Below are positions 51,315 to 62,929 of a stretch of 64,000 bases of DNA, one piece after another. Where the stretch lies: assembly GCA_943737045.1 (NCBI GenBank), contig CALSFV010000250.1, positions 594,001-658,000 of the forward strand. The letters run 5' to 3'. Under the pieces are notes generated by a model. It saw only the letters and a program-made list of their open reading frames with translations, ran no database searches and had not been told where the DNA came from. Source of the stretch: Parapristionchus giblindavisi. Taxonomy: Eukaryota > Nematoda > Chromadorea > Rhabditida > Diplogasteridae. The first letter of the stretch is position 1. Each line of letters begins with the position of its first letter. Position numbers and translations under genes: made by a program.

Positions 51315-51881
51315 GTAATATTCTAGGAAGGAGACGGCAAGAAGAAGGATTCCGGCAAGCGAAAGGGCAAGTCGTTCAAGGGAGGACCATCAGCGAAGAA
51401 ACCGAAGAGAGGAGGAGGAGGAGGAAGGGTGAGTGGAGTTATTGATTGATTGATTGGTCGTTGTTATTGATTGAAATCATGATGAAATATGTTGGCGCTT
51501 CTTCAGCTGTGTTAGAGAGATGTCACATCTTTCTCTCATTGCCTGTAATATATTTTTGAACATTTATTTAATGAAATAAATAAATAGTATTTGTTCTGTT
51601 CGATAATGAGAATTGAGCACGTTTATAATCATTAAAGCCACGCCCCGAGCTAATTTGACACTCTCCGCTCTGCCAACGCTCTCTCGTAGACAAAGAAAGC
51701 GAGAGAGCATTGCCAGAGCGGAAAGTGTCAAATTACGTGTGTCTTTAAGCGATTGAATGAGTGCGCATTTATCTCTTGCTTACACTATAATGCATTTAAT
51801 TATTTAAATGATTGTAATCATTGATTGCAGGGCCGAGGTGGTGGCGGACGTGGAGGAGGACGCGGCGGCAAGCGGAGATAG
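44346..51881 (+). CDS. ngdn: Neuroguidin / Lcp5 (Sas10-Utp3-C1D family), 11 exons
   Basis: Nucleolar protein of the small-subunit processome acting in 18S rRNA maturation; animal homologues also bind translation factors. Exons: 44346-44383, 44911-45010, 45270-45407, 45733-45858, 46233-46298, 47089-47161, 47906-48021, 48697-48783, 50705-50821, 51327-51428, 51831-51881; 1014 nt, 337 residues, all phases agree. The N-terminal Sas10/C1D helices include GISLLEVKGRDMVAYVRDMA; an acidic/lysine patch (DEDVSDEEDDEEEGG) follows; then the family hallmark KYVPPKVMAVHYDE. The C-terminus is an RGG tail (GRGGGGRGGGRGGKRR). ATG 44346 is preferred over 44334 because GCAG/TTTAAG just upstream looks like a trans-splice acceptor. 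Introns carry (ATT)n runs, a tandem repeat and two TIR elements. Confidence 0.9.
44638..44755. mobile_element. MITE family B copy in neuroguidin intron 1
   Basis: AAGGCACATCCCGAGCTAAT and core CTCTCTCTGTCTACGAGAGA with complementary right arm. Confidence 0.65.
44856..44906 (+). repeat. (ATT)n run ending at the exon 2 acceptor
   Basis: About 17 ATT units run directly into ATTCCAG at exon 2. Similar sense-strand runs precede exons at 46154-46200, 47851-47895, 51281-51315, 55537-55600 and 56741-56786. Confidence 0.9.
46574..46613 (+). repeat. (GA)n microsatellite in neuroguidin intron 5
   Basis: About 20 GA units, uninterrupted. Confidence 0.95.
48765..49790 (+). repeat. Tandem copies of an exon-end/5' splice site unit in intron 8
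   Basis: A unit of about 90-110 bp beginning CGCAGCTGAACAAGAAGGTC and ending CGAGTCATAAAAGAA is repeated ten times after the genuine exon 8 boundary (48783), plus one degenerate copy near 49820. Each copy repeats the last 17 coding bases and the GTCGGT donor. Length differences come from the TTTATTGATTTTTTA part. Confidence 0.92.
49829..50277. mobile_element. 449-bp inverted-repeat element in intron 8, TGA duplication
   Basis: Ends CATGGGAATGGTCGGAACTC and its complement; arms of about 115 bp include GCTGATTCCAAATCAGCCTT-like inner palindromes. TGA flanks both sides (49826-49828, 50278-50280). The 3-bp TNA-type duplication is Harbinger-like. No transposase. Confidence 0.75.
51635..51750. mobile_element. 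MITE family B copy in neuroguidin intron 10
   Basis: TTAAAGCCACGCCCCGAGC to ACGTGTGTCTTTAA with the core GTAGACAAAGAAAGCGAGAG; TTAA on both sides. Confidence 0.7.
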
Positions 51882-52201
51882 TTGTCTTATCTGTTTTGCA
51901 AGGATCATTTTTTGAAAATAATATTGTTATTTCCGCCTTTACATTCGTTACTGTTATATTTCCACCCCATTTTTTGTTGTTTTTGTTCGTTGTTATTCAA
52001 AAAAATCAATCGATAAAGCTTTCTATGTCGCAGTTCCGGTGTGGTTACGGTATATGTCTGTACTTGGTGTCCTTGACGCAATATGATTATCGATTGATTA
52101 CGGAGAGAGGTTACGGTGGCGCTCTGTTTGGGCGGAAAGCGATACGGTAACTGATGGAGAGTAATCAATAATCTGGAACATTGAGGGAAGCCTGAGTCAG
52201 G

Positions 52202-55200
52202 ATGCCTTGTGGTCGTCGCGAGGTCGAACTGTGCGCGATAATACTGGAAGACCACTTTGGCGTTACGGTAAGCATTTATCATTTTATATTCTTTATAATT
52301 TTTTTTTCTTAAAAAAATACTAACGCAACCCATTTCTAACCTTTTCCGTTGTCTATTTCCTTATAGTTCGCATTTCAACCAGGGGTGTGCGGCAACCACT
52401 TTTTGCCGGCAAGCGGAAAATATAAATTCGGCTATTTTGAACTTAACTATTTAAAATGAGCCAAAGATAATTTTTATGAAGTACTCAAAAATCGTTACCA
52501 AACGAAACCAATGACAATAAAAAATTGTAACAATGAATGAAATATCAATATTTTTCGTAGAATATTTTTAGACTTGAGTGATATTTGGAAAGATTCTTTC
52601 TGTATTTGTTGAGAAAGATTCCCTCCGTCCCGGATAGTCTTTCAGCTTTCGCAGAACCGGATAGGCAAATTAGATACTTCGTGGCTACTCGTGAGATAAG
52701 AAGGTGTTATGCCTTCGTAACATTATTAGTCTAATGAGAGAATGGATCAATCTCCGTGTCTGGTGTAGTGGCCAGAAAACTTTTGAATTCCTGGAGAAAA
52801 CACAAATGATAACGAAATGTCATTCTTAAAACGACACGATTATTCGTTTTGATATACCGAATACATCGCATTTCTAAGATATTGCACACAAAACTTGTGC
52901 TTATCTGACTTTTTTCAATGATTTTTTTTATTGAATTTTATTTCGGCAATTTTTCATAATTGGTTGCCGTTGCCGGCAATCTATTTCGGCAATCAAAAGT
53001 CGGCAATTCCGGCAATCGGCAACTCAGTTGCCGCACACCCCTGATTTCAACTACATGGGTGTTGCGGAAATTTGGGTGAAAACTGGGGGAACAGTGTAGT
53101 TGACGTTCACCCCGGTGGTTTAGTGTTTCTGCATGTTTAAATATGACCTTGTTACCGAACAATCGGTAGATTATTGATCTTTGAACTATTTTATATTTCT
53201 TTGTTATTCTATGTATATTAGATATTAGATACATTCATATGGGAATATAGTCAATCATATGTGAAATGGTTCGTACATAAATCCCTCCTAGATGCGTTAC
53301 ATACATTCATCTTTATTCTTATCTTACATATATATGTAATAAAGGTTTTATTACCCAAGTTTGAGGCTGGGTCAACAATAGACCTGGCCGTTATGCAAGG
53401 TCAATACAACTACAATTGCTTACGTTATACGTCTTATAATCGCGTATATAGGTATAGGTATCTAGGTAGGTATAGAGGAGGAACGGAAATTCGAGCCAAT
53501 TGGTCACTCTTATTTTGTCACGGTAGTCTCTTCCTATCACTTCACTCTCTCCTCCTCACAATCAGAGGCCGTATCAGGCATGGGAGGGGTACCTGGAGCT
53601 CAATTATACAGGGGGGGGACATACATTTTCGGTGCCCTCACCATTGTTTTCATATATTGGGTCGATTTTCGAATTATGGTGGGTCAAGAAGAAATTTCGT
53701 TATTTTTCGCTTAAAAATCGTCATTTTTAGCTTATTTTCGCATCAAGTGGGTAAAAATGAGCATATATAGTGTCCTCGCATTACGAGGGTATGGCAATGT
53801 ATGCAGGGGGGGGGGGGGGTCCGAACGAAAAATGGTTAATTTTACAGGGGCCTTCATTTTTTTCTCAAAAATTTAACACAAACATCATTTTTTACATGGG
53901 GCATTACACATAATTTTCGAAAAGCCCTAACGTTACAGGGGCACTCCCATGTCGGCGCCCATGTGTGGGCGGTATCCATGAAAAACCGTTTGCCGACAAA
54001 CGTGACGTCACAAGCGTATGCGGATGCGTTTGCCTGAGATCCTCCACCTAGATACGCTTCTGACGTCATGTTTAGCGGCAAACGATTTGTTCACCGTTCA
54101 TGGACGCGGCCTCTGGTTGCCTCTCGTCTCTCACATCTCTTCCCTATCTGCCAATGTCCGCATTGGAAAGGTTGTGGAAATGCAGGGGGGAAGGGGGCAA
54201 TAATAAGTTGATGTTCGCCCCGGTGGTTTAGTGTTTCTGAACATTTAAATATGACCCGGTCGGTATGCAAGGTCGATTCTAAGCCCTTTTCTAAAGCATT
54301 CGTAAGCATTTGCATTTCAACTATAAGGGCGAATAGTTAGGTTATATATTTTCAAAATGCGGTCAGGTTTTTCGATTTTTGGGAAGACTTTATATATCAA
54401 GTCTTTGATGTTCCAACTACCCAGACTAGATCGGGGAAACGACTATGGCTACTTGAGCGGGGGGGGGGGGGGCGGTTCCGGCTCAAGGGTAAACATGAAA
54501 TCACTTAAAAATTGGTCAAGCAATTGTCAGATCACTGTGAAAACACATGAATTATGAAATTTTGTTGAATTGAGCTTAATTAGTGGTAGAAAAAAAGTTG
54601 CAAAAATTTGACGTCGGGAGGCGGACTCGAACCCGAGTCGCTAACTTAGCTAACGCGAACGCTACCTAATGCTAGTTTTTTTTTCGCGAAAAAGTGCATG
54701 CCTGGCATGTCGGACAGACTGGAGACTATTTTTATCGGATTCTCCATACAATTTTGCATATACAGCATAATTTCTAGGGGGCGGCCGCCATTGGAACATG
54801 GCGAAAATATTTTTTGAAAATAGAGATCACGCTTTTTTTCGACATTTTCTTCTATTTCTCGAATACCAGAGCACCTACTCCTTCGAAAATTTGGATCCTG
54901 ACACAACTTTTCACGCTCTATCGAATGGTGTATAGCATGAGGGGTTAATATTACGTTGAAAATTCCGAAGATCAAAGATCAAAGATCAACCTACGGGTCC
55001 AATTTATTGGCTGAAGTGTATCCCACCCCTAGGCACTCTGCCCTGAATGTTTGAGCGAAATCGGACCATTTTGAAAATACTGTGCCACCCCCTCCGACGT
55101 TCTTACAGAGACCGCGTTTTAAACACAGAGCACAAGACCTGTGTTGTGTTATATTTAACACTTTTAGTTATATTTAACGTTATTATTTCAGCTGTTGTTT

Positions 55201-55535
55201 TATTTTACACTTTTCTCTGTGTGTGGTACTCTGATTCGCTGGCATATCTTCCTTATCTGCCATTATAGAGAAAGAAAGAAAGGGAGTGACTAAGAAATTG
55301 GTTGTGTTAGGAACTTTTTTAAACCATTATTAATCTAAAACTATCCAGTGTTTCGGCATGTGCAGGCATGGGGAAGGTTGTTGAAAAGCGACAGGGGAAA
55401 ATAATGTAGTTGATGTTTGGCCCCGGTGGTTTAGTGTTTCTGCAAATTTTAATATGACCTGGTCGGTGTGCAAGGTCGATTCGTTTAGCTGGACGAGAAG
55501 AACTACTCAATACATATTGTAATCGCATATCCAGG

Positions 55536-55573
<38 letters not shown>

Positions 55574-56738
55574 GATTATTAGTATTATTATTATTATTAT
55601 TAATCATCTCAGGTGTCACGAGTGGGCACACTTTGTCTGCGTGAGCGTCACACTCTGGGCGCCCTCTGTGTCGCCTTCTCCAAGTCGACAGTGGTGAGCG
55701 GAGTGGAGGAGAAGCGCATCCCGCCGAAGAGGGTCAGTGTACGGTAGAGTCCTCGGAGTACTGTAGGTTGTGTGGAGTACGGTAGATTTTGAAGTACTGT
55801 AGATTGTGTGGGGTACGGTAGAGTCCTCGGAGTACTGTAGTTTGTGTGGAGTACGGTAGTGTCTTAGGAGTACTGTAGGTTGTGTGGAGTACGGTAGATT
55901 TTGAAGTACTGTTGTTTGTGTGGAGTACGGTAGTCTAGTGGGTACTGTAATGATAGCCTGGGAGTAGTGCACGACGATGATTGAGTACTGTAGGCATACT
56001 ATCCACGTATAGAGTTGACGAAAATTTTATTTTTGTTCTTTTTTCGGAAGAGAGAAATTGTGCGTACATATTGTGCGTATAAAATGTACTTGCATAAGAA
56101 AATGACAAACGGTGCTAACGAACGGAAGTCACAATCGAGAGGCGTGCGAGATGTAGCCTTCTACATCTCGCCCCTCCTCTCGAGTGTATCTCCGCTGCCT
56201 CTCTCTAACCCGGCTGACCTTCGCCGCGCGCTATATGATATATAAAAGAGATCGGCATAGTTTCTGAACCATGCAAAACAAGAAATTGTCTTCTACAAAT
56301 AAATCAAGTGATTTTTATACGCTCAATACCATAGGTCGAAAAGTACGTTACAAAGTACCAAGCCTGACCGCATTTTGAGCCTAAATTTCCCAAAAAAATC
56401 GAAAAACCTGACCGCATTTTGAGCCTAAATTTCCCAAAAATCAAAAAAACCTGACCGCATTTTAAAATTCGATAACCTAGCTATTCGACCTATTGAAAAC
56501 TGCCACCGAGCCCAATCCGAAATCGCGTATAAGCGACGGAAATCCATCTCCCCTCTTCCCTGTGTTATTAATGTGATTATGAACATTTATATTTGATGGA
56601 ATAAATAAATTAAATTAAATTAAATAAGTGTGCGCATGTTTGTTATAGAGCTCATGGGTGAACTTATTTATTTATTTTATTTATTTATTGTGTATTCTAA
56701 AACAAATCACTGATGAATGATATCGATAACAAAAATAG

Positions 56739-56789
<51 letters not shown>

Positions 56790-56913
56790 CATCAGATCCG
56801 TCGTGCACTCGCGGTCCTCGAGCAGCACAGTCTTCTCAAGGTGTCGTGGGACCATGGATATCGGACGACCTACGAGACCGATCCCGATGCCGTGCAGATG
56901 ATGTTGACGTGGG
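52202..56913 (+). CDS. RNA polymerase III subunit RPC3 (POLR3C), 5' exons only
   Basis: Subunit of the initiation subcomplex (RPC3-RPC6-RPC7) of nuclear RNA polymerase III. Three exons: 52202-52267, 55613-55732, 56796-56913. They read MPCGRREVELCAIILEDHFG, then VSRVGTLCLRERHTLGALCV ... EEKRIPPKR, then IRRALAVLEQHSLLKVSWDH ... DPDAVQMMLTW. This follows the RPC3 N-terminus: short helix ending in HFG, first winged helix with a KAL.VL.QH.L motif, then the aromatic strand. The last donor (G/GTTTTA) is weak and no later exon could be found before the window ends, so a long intron or loss is possible. GAGTCAG directly before the ATG suggests trans-splicing. Intron 1 is 3.3 kb of repeats. Confidence 0.8.
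52380..53043. mobile_element. hAT element, 664 bp, in RPC3 intron 1
   Basis: TIRs CAGGGGTGTGCGGCAA and its complement; ATTTCAAC duplicated exactly at 52372-52379 and 53044-53051. CAGGG ends with an 8-bp duplication are diagnostic of hAT. Internal sequence is AT-rich with no transposase. A related terminus (CAGGGGTATGCGGCAAA) appears at 63434. Confidence 0.85.
53098..53175 (+). repeat. Dispersed repeat CCCCGGTGGTTTAGTGTTTC, copy 1
   Basis: The block CCCCGGTGGTTTAGTGTTTC followed by AATATGACC...GGT recurs at 54218-54290 and 55422-55490. Later copies end AAGGTCGATTC. The motifs resemble degenerate tRNA A and B boxes. Confidence 0.45.
53620..53803. mobile_element. CATACATTTTC-family MITE
   Basis: Ends CATACATTTTCGGTGCCCTC and ...GGCAATGTATG. 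It lies between two poly-G runs, so the duplication cannot be read. Confidence 0.65.
53860..54100. repeat. Imperfect inverted repeat around GACGTCA
   Basis: AACCGTTTGCCGACAAACGT with GACGTCACAAGCGTATG is mirrored by TACGCTTCTGACGTCATG and GCGGCAAACGATTTG. Likely an old MITE. Confidence 0.45.
54218..54290 (+). repeat. Dispersed repeat CCCCGGTGGTTTAGTGTTTC, copy 2
   Basis: Ends GGTCGGTATGCAAGGTCGATTC. Confidence 0.45.
54611..54672 (-). repeat. tRNA-like segment, minus strand
   Basis: The minus strand reads TAGCATTAGGTAGCG and GGGTTCGAGTCCGCCTCC, with a good B box and a shortened A box. The D arm is truncated, so a pseudo-tRNA is more likely than a functional gene. Confidence 0.4.
55422..55490 (+). 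repeat. Dispersed repeat CCCCGGTGGTTTAGTGTTTC, copy 3
   Basis: Ends GGTGTGCAAGGTCGATTC; same structure as the copies at 53098 and 54218. Confidence 0.45.
55740..55960 (+). repeat. Alternating TACGGTAG / TACTGTAG tandem in RPC3 intron 2
   Basis: A unit of about 20-50 bases, GTGTGGAGTACGGTAGA...GGAGTACTGTAG, repeats about ten times immediately after the exon 2 donor. Shorter versions follow exon 9 (50840-51045) and exon 7 (48020-48130) of neuroguidin. Confidence 0.75.
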
Positions 56914-57020
56914 GTTTTATTAATAATAATAATCATAATTATAATAATAAATATTATTATTATATTCTTTTTGCGATAGCTACATTTTGGCATGGTCGGT
57001 TTGCGATCGACAGCTATAGT

Positions 57021-57173
57021 CATAGGTCGAATAGCTATGCTATCGGTTTTCAAAATCCGGTCAGGTTTTTCGATTCCGGTTTTCAAAATCCGGTCAGGTT
57101 TTTCGATTCATGTGAAATTTTGGATCAAACTCCGTTCAGACTTGGTACTTTGTAACATACTTTTCGACCTATG
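57021..57173. mobile_element. CATAGGTCGAA-family MITE, 8-bp duplication
   Basis: Ends CATAGGTCGAATAGCTATG and ...CTTTTCGACCTATG; flanked by GCTATAGT and GCAATAGT (one mismatch). Contains a direct repeat AAAATCCGGTCAGGTTTTTC. Related sequence at 45480-45605, 50330-50435 and 56330-56490. Confidence 0.65.
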
Positions 57174-57412
57174 GCAATAGTATGGTGCTAATTTCACTTC
57201 TCCTACTCGAGTGTTACCTGAATTGCTTGAATTATTTTTTATGATCTATTTAAATCATTTTAAAAAAATCGGGCTCGGCCTTGAATGATCACTAGCAGTG
57301 ACCGCCCGCAGGACTTCCTGTGCCTAGAATAACGGATTCTATCCTTACCTTTAAACGATAGTTTTAGAACCATTTTAGAAATGGTCGAGTGTTGCAGATA
57401 TATAATATACTT
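57174..57412. other. Possible RPC3 intron or intergenic sequence
   Basis: Includes a copy of the dispersed GCAGTGACCGCCCGCAGGAC repeat (57288-57352). No RPC3 exon recognised. Confidence 0.35.
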
Positions 57413-57641
57413 CATACATTTTCGCCCCACTCACAATAAGTTGTTTTTGCGAATTATAAACTGGCCCGAAATAAGAACAAAACTGACCCGATCTACATCT
57501 CAAGTACTCGAAACTGACCCGATCTTAGGTGATTCTTACTAATCTCGATCTCCCGCATATTCCTAGATGGGTCTCGAGTTTCAAAACTGACCGCATCGAC
57601 AAAAAGTGCTCACTCACAATGTGGGTGCTCGAAAATGTATG
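57413..57641. mobile_element. hAT-like MITE, ATATACTT duplication
   Basis: Ends CATACATTTTCG and CGAAAATGTATG; ATATACTT is duplicated exactly at 57405-57412 and 57642-57649. Confidence 0.8.
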
Positions 57642-57649
57642 ATATACTT

Positions 57650-58112
57650 TATGCGGTGCAAAAGTAAAGTATAATTTCTGATGAATTATTTGATAGATAG
57701 TGGAGTACGCATAAATACGATGCTACGACTTGGGTTGCAAAGATTAAAATTACAAATAGAAATGAAATGAATTTCCTACAAACACCGGTATGAAATGATG
57801 ATCGAAATGTTCACAGTTATTAGATGCATAAGACAGATGCGAAACGTGAATTAGACTGGTGATCTTGATATAGCCCGAACAACGCAATGTTTTCGTGGGT
57901 TATCTGACTATTCTTATCAAGTTTCTTTTTTGGACGTTTTCTTGAATGGAGAAGAATTCTCTCAGAGACCGAAGGATAGAACTTGTGGATATGAAGATAC
58001 CCCCTGCTTTGACCCCATCTACATATGACATGTAGACAGGATAAACTATTATTATGGGGCAACACTCCCTAATCTGGGTTATTCGTCCAAGGGCGTAGGA
58101 TTTTCATTGCCG
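57650..58112. other. No gene seen
   Basis: Between two MITEs; an 81-codon minus-strand frame here has no recognisable features and no family resemblance. Confidence 0.35.
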
Positions 58113-58120
58113 ATTTGTTC

Positions 58121-58284
58121 CATACATTGCCACTATATACGGTCCATTTAAGGGCACTTGATGCGAAAGGAGGCTAAAATGACGATTTTTAAGCGAAAAT
58201 AACGAATTTTGTGAATCAACCCACCCTATTTCGAGAATTGATCCACTATATAAAAGTAAACGGCGAGGGTACCGGAAATGTATG
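58121..58284. mobile_element. hAT-like MITE, ATTTGTTC duplication
   Basis: Ends CATACATTGCC and GGAAATGTATG; ATTTGTTC is duplicated exactly at 58113-58120 and 58285-58292. Confidence 0.8.
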
Positions 58285-58734
58285 ATTTGTTCGATAGTAC
58301 AGTGGTGGCCAGAAGGAAAACATATTTTGGTTTTTTGATAATAACTTTTATTGTAGTTAACCGATCACCCTGAAATTTTTATATAGTGTGCTCAAACGTG
58401 TTTCACAATGTACACCGAGGCATGGAGCCGGTTTTTCAATTTCAACGGCTTCCAGGCTACAGTATCCCAAAATGACCGTATGGCTCATTTTGAGTACTTG
58501 AAGTTACGACGTATTTTCGTTGTTTTAAATATTTTTTCACCGTTTAAAAAGTATTTACGCATGCTACTATAGTCATTTATCGATAATGTTTGCATTTATT
58601 GGATATTAATATTCATATCGTAGGTATATTGAGATCTTCATAAGGATAACATTTTTTCATCATTTTTGCTTGTTTCTTATGATTTTTTAAATGTATTTTC
58701 ATGTATTGTTGTTTTTTTTATTATGGCAAAACCG

Positions 58735-59440
58735 AAAGGTGTGTGATATCTATAACCTGACGCCTTGCGCATAATCTTCCGCGGCGTTATGAATGGTATG
58801 ATCTAAAGCAATCCGAACCTGCACTCCAGCTTGGTGTAAACCAGTCAACGATCTCCTGTATCATTAAAAAGGTACTCAAATCCTTGAAAACCCGTCAACC
58901 CTCACTGTCTGGTATTTGACGCATCATCTAGCACCTTGATGACAGAAATATTATCAGCATATCGCGCGAGATCCCGCGGGCGAACTCTGCAATCAACCAG
59001 CAAGAAATGGCACTATATGGTGTCACTCCTCCTTCAGCTCGCACCATCCGTAGACAACCCTAACATGCTTTTAACGCTAGACTTCTTAGTACGAAGCCAA
59101 TAATATATCCTAAGAACAGAGAGAATCGTCTAAAGTGGCTAAAGGCTCTTTTCAAATAGACAGTCGCGGACTAGCGAAAGGTCGTTTGGTCGGACGAGTC
59201 AAAGTTAAATCTCTTGGGCTCGGACGGCCGGGTTTACGTTCGTAGACCAGTCGGGACTCGCGATGATGGCCGGAAGCTTGCCTCCACGGTGAATCACGAT
59301 GGCAGAAGCGTCATGGTGCACAGGAACTCGGGCTATGTCCTCTGCAGAAGAATCAATGGAATCATGATCGCAACGGCTATCGTACGCTCCTGCTCGCCGA
59401 ACGTCGTTGGATCACTCAGAAGCACGGAAACTAAGTACTA
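58735..59440 (+). pseudogene. Tc1-type transposase pseudogene
   Basis: Plus-strand segments read VVWSDESKLNLLGSDGRVYV and RRPVGTRDDGRKLA, the Tc1 catalytic region around the second aspartate (WSDES), preceded by the paired-type DNA-binding region in fragments with several stops and frameshifts. The final DDE glutamate region is not readable. Dead copy. Confidence 0.8.
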
Positions 59441-60190
59441 AATTAATATTTGTTAATTTAATCCGTTTAATAATTGATTTGCACCTGAATTTTTCCCCAA
59501 ATATCACCCTTGAGTTATCCACTTTGACATTGATTTAATCAATTATTTTGATTGTTAACCTGTTGAATATTGATAATAAATTTGTTTAATTGATTTTGTA
59601 AAATATATTCGTGAAGAAAAAATCGAAAAAAAAACTGCATAAATATGTTTAAAAATTGGAGGAGAAGTAACTTCCTCAAAATGAGCCCTACAGTCATTTT
59701 GCGATACTGTAGCATGGAAGCCGTTGATATTGAAAAACCGGCTCCATGCCTCGGTGTACATTGTGAAACACGTCTGAGCACTCAGGTAATTCGATCAAAA
59801 TCTGATCAGGAGAAATCAAGATCTGATCTGGAGAAATCAAGATTTTTTTTTGGCACGATCAGATCTTGATTTCTCCTGATCAGATCTTGATTTCTTCTGA
59901 TCAGATCTTGATTTCATCTGATCATATTTTGATTTTATCTGATCATATTTTGATTTCTCCTTGTGTTTAAAAATATCTCAGTGGTATTAGAACCACTTAG
60001 GAATACATCAAAGCAATGTAAATGATTTATTCATGAATGAGTAAAGAAGAAGGTCGATCGGCATTGCAGTCTTCTTGTTGCTTCTCGACCGTGTACTGAA
60101 AAACTGGACGTTTAGAGGGAGGAAATAAAAAAAGTATAGGTATAAAAGGAATGTAAAGCATATATTATTATACCGCAATTTGTTGTATTA

Positions 60191-60878
60191 GGTTGATGCA
60201 TATGTTTGTTTACAGCACTTTAGCCCTCTTATTTCTCTTGTTATTGATCAAAGGGGGCTCTACTCTCAATGTTGGAAGGTCATCCCCCCCCCCCCCCTGG
60301 CTAGTGTTGTTTTCTCGTCAATCCATCTCGTCGTCCGGCTCAGAGGCTCATGTTTTCGTCCCCGATCAAATTCACCACTGTGATTTCACGGTTGGTGCAG
60401 CAGTGTCTTTTCTTGCCCCAGAACGTCAATTCGATTGACTCGCTCATGTCATTAATGGGGATGAAATAAGGGTACACTACGACAATGAAGATTGATGTAG
60501 ACGTCAGCATACGAGCCTAAACCCGATCTGGGGGGGGGGGGGGGGGTGGCCTTATGAGATGACAATGCCATGACTAAAATCACTTTTCGATGGTGATTAC
60601 GAATCCGTATTCAGAAAATGCCTAATCCACCTCCATTCTATAATAATATTTATACGTATTCATGAATAAACAATGAAACGTGCGATGAAAGAAGAAGAAA
60701 CGAAAATTAGACATTACTCCAACTTTAAGTCCGTGCACAGACCTCTGTTGCATTTTTAAGTACATAGCATTGATCTACAGGAAAAGGGCTTTCAAATGAG
60801 CTATATTTAATATCTCATAGACAGAATAATGAAAGAGAGACTCCTTGTTAATTTTGTAAAGAAACGTATGCATCAACC
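60191..60878. mobile_element. 688-bp mariner-like MITE, third nesting level
   Basis: TIR GGTTGATGCATATGTTT and its complement (AAACGTATGCATCAACC), with TA on both sides. The ends resemble mariner terminal repeats. It holds a C14 tract and a G17 tract, and an arm-like stretch (60549-60607) similar to the end of the element at 22641. No transposase; the 81-codon frame at 60193 begins inside the TIR and is not convincing. Confidence 0.75.
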
Positions 60879-61528
60879 TAATAGAATGACAAAATAAACA
60901 TGATTAGCAAAGAGTTACAGTTGCTTCGTATTTTCCAATAATGTAGGTATAATAAAATGTATACCATTTATATCGCCTTGTGCGCTATCTTGTGCTTGTG
61001 AATTTCCTCAGATTGGCCTTCCGATTGATATTAGTCGACGTCAGTCATGAGACCAGTTTAGCCGAATAGAAGACGATTAGAAATCAATCTGGAAATCATA
61101 TTGAATAGACATTGAATACTTTTAATCAATAATTCTCTAGATATTGGTTCATTATTTGATCTCATATTGAATCTCCAACACTCGTTATCTTGTCTTGATA
61201 TTGCGTATGGAATCTGCCATAGCGCCAAAGAGAAATAGCAACTAGCGAGTGATCGAAAATTGCTTCAAAGTGCGACATAACACGAAAAAAGTAAATGAAT
61301 TAAGAAATCAATACAACTTACGCTGTGTGATTCCCGTAGCTAGCGGTAGACAGTATTAACCAACCTTCATTCCGCGCCTCTACATTACGAGTTCCTATAA
61401 AGCTCAGAATTAAACCGATAATATTGATTTAGAACTACTCTTCAATCTAATATCATACCTGGCTTCAGCACCTCCACATCCTGCTTGAAAAATTCGTGTC
61501 ATTCAGAATGAATATTCAGTAGCTGCAG

Positions 61529-61580
61529 ATTTGAACTTTTCCATGTTACAACAATTGTTGTAACATGGAAAAGTTCAAAT
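61529..61580. repeat. Perfect 52-bp palindrome without spacer
   Basis: ATTTGAACTTTTCCATGTTA and on to ACAACAA, followed immediately by the exact complement. It lies within the 2118-bp nested element. Confidence 0.9.
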
Positions 61581-62119
61581 GTTAATATGAATAATAAACG
61601 AAACAACTGTAGCATACAACAAATGGATATATGAATCTTCTAGTTCAATGTAACAACGTGATACGAAAATATGAAATATCTATCGATAATAAACGATTAT
61701 TTCATCGTAAAAATATAAATTAAAACGTGCTCCCTCCTTATAATCAAACAAGCACATAAATTAAACGCGCAAGGCAAATCCTTTGCGCATTTGCTGTACA
61801 TGATCCGAATCTGATCAGATCTGATCAGATTCTGATTTCATCTGATCTGATTCAAAAGTGGCCAAACTCCTGATCAGATTTTGATCGAATTACCTGAGCA
61901 CATTATATAAAAAATTCAGGATGATTGGTTAACTACAAGAAAAGTTATTGTCAAAATCCAAAATATGTTTTCCTTCTGGCCACCACTGTATATGAAATAT
62001 AATTCGAGATATACGTGGAAATGTTGAATTCGAAGTAAACGAAAGCGCCCCAATATATTTACTATAAGGAGCACTGCTCACAGGCTTGTCAGGCTTGTTC
62101 GTGGTTTCGACGTAGCGGT

Positions 62120-62300
62120 CATAGGTGGGCGCGTGAAAACGAATTCTCTTTGCACACAGCCTTGCTGGGCTTTGCGCATAGCTTTACCTCGCAAAAAATA
62201 GAAAATTTCCAGTCAAATCTGCAAAAAAGGAAATGCGCATAGCCGTGCATTATAATTTCCAGATTTGCGCACAGCCTTTCCCCCAGCGTGCCCACCTATG
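62120..62300. mobile_element. 181-bp hAT-like MITE with empty site elsewhere in the window
   Basis: Ends CATAGGTGGGCGCG and CGTGCCCACCTATG. Flanks GTAGCGGT and GTAGCGGC. The same host sequence without insertion (GACGTAGCGGCCGAAACACC) is at 9231-9250. Confidence 0.75.
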
Positions 62301-62429
62301 GTAGCGGCCGAGACATCGTATGGCATATATGGCACACATACTAATCTACCATACTCTAATATTTTCTAGTTCCCATTATAACGTTCATGCAACTTGAATT
62401 CGTACCTTGAAATATATGGCAGTACGGCA

Positions 62430-62852
62430 TTTTGGAACGGCCGTTTTGGAACACGGCCGTTTTGGAACGGGCCGTTTTGGAACGGGACATTTTGGAACGC
62501 GGACGTTTTGGAACACGGACGTTTTGGAACGGGACGTTTTGGAACGGGACGTTTTGGAACACGGACGTTTTGGAACATGGACGTTTTGGAACGGGACGTT
62601 TTGGAACACGGCCGTTTTGGAACGGGACGTTTTGGAACGGGACGTTTTGGAACACGGACGTTTTGGAACATGGACGTTTTGGAACGGGACGTTTTGGAAC
62701 ACGGCCGTTTTGGAACGGGACGTTTTGGAACACGGACGTTTTGGAACGGGACGTTTTGGAACACGGCCGTTTTGGAACGGGACATTTTGGAACACGGCCA
62801 TTTTGGAACGTGACGTTTTGGAACACGGACGTTTTGGAACACAGACGTTTTG
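62430..62852 (+). repeat. Minisatellite CGTTTTGGAACACGG / CGTTTTGGAACGGGA
   Basis: About 28 tandem 15-base units alternating between AACACGGM and AACGGGAC forms. Because 15 is a multiple of three, long open frames run through it in five frames on both strands. No evidence of coding. Confidence 0.93.
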
Positions 62853-62929
62853 AGGGGGGGGGGGGGTGACAATTCAGCAACCGCATTTCGAAAACCGACA
62901 TCTCGGCAACGGGGTATAACTCGGTTAGT

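Larger units (their letters stand above)
59781..61898. mobile_element. 2118-bp element nested in the Tc1 right TIR
   Basis: Ends CTCAGGTAATTCGATC and GATCGAATTACCTGAG. The subterminal regions are packed with GATCTGATCAG / CTTGATTTCTCCTGATCAGA repeats. The interrupted host site reads TGAGCA-CATTATAT, consistent with a CA duplication (or 6-bp TGAGCA, ambiguous). No transposase seen; superfamily unknown. Confidence 0.7.
58300..61988 (+). mobile_element. Tc1-like transposon, interrupted
   Basis: TIR CAGTGGTGGCCAGAAGGAAA and its complement at 61969-61988; TA on both sides (58298-58299, 61989-61990). The TIRs are long (about 170-200 bp); the right one is split by the nested element at 59781-61898. 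Subtracting that insertion gives about 1.57 kb, the usual Tc1 size. Confidence 0.88.
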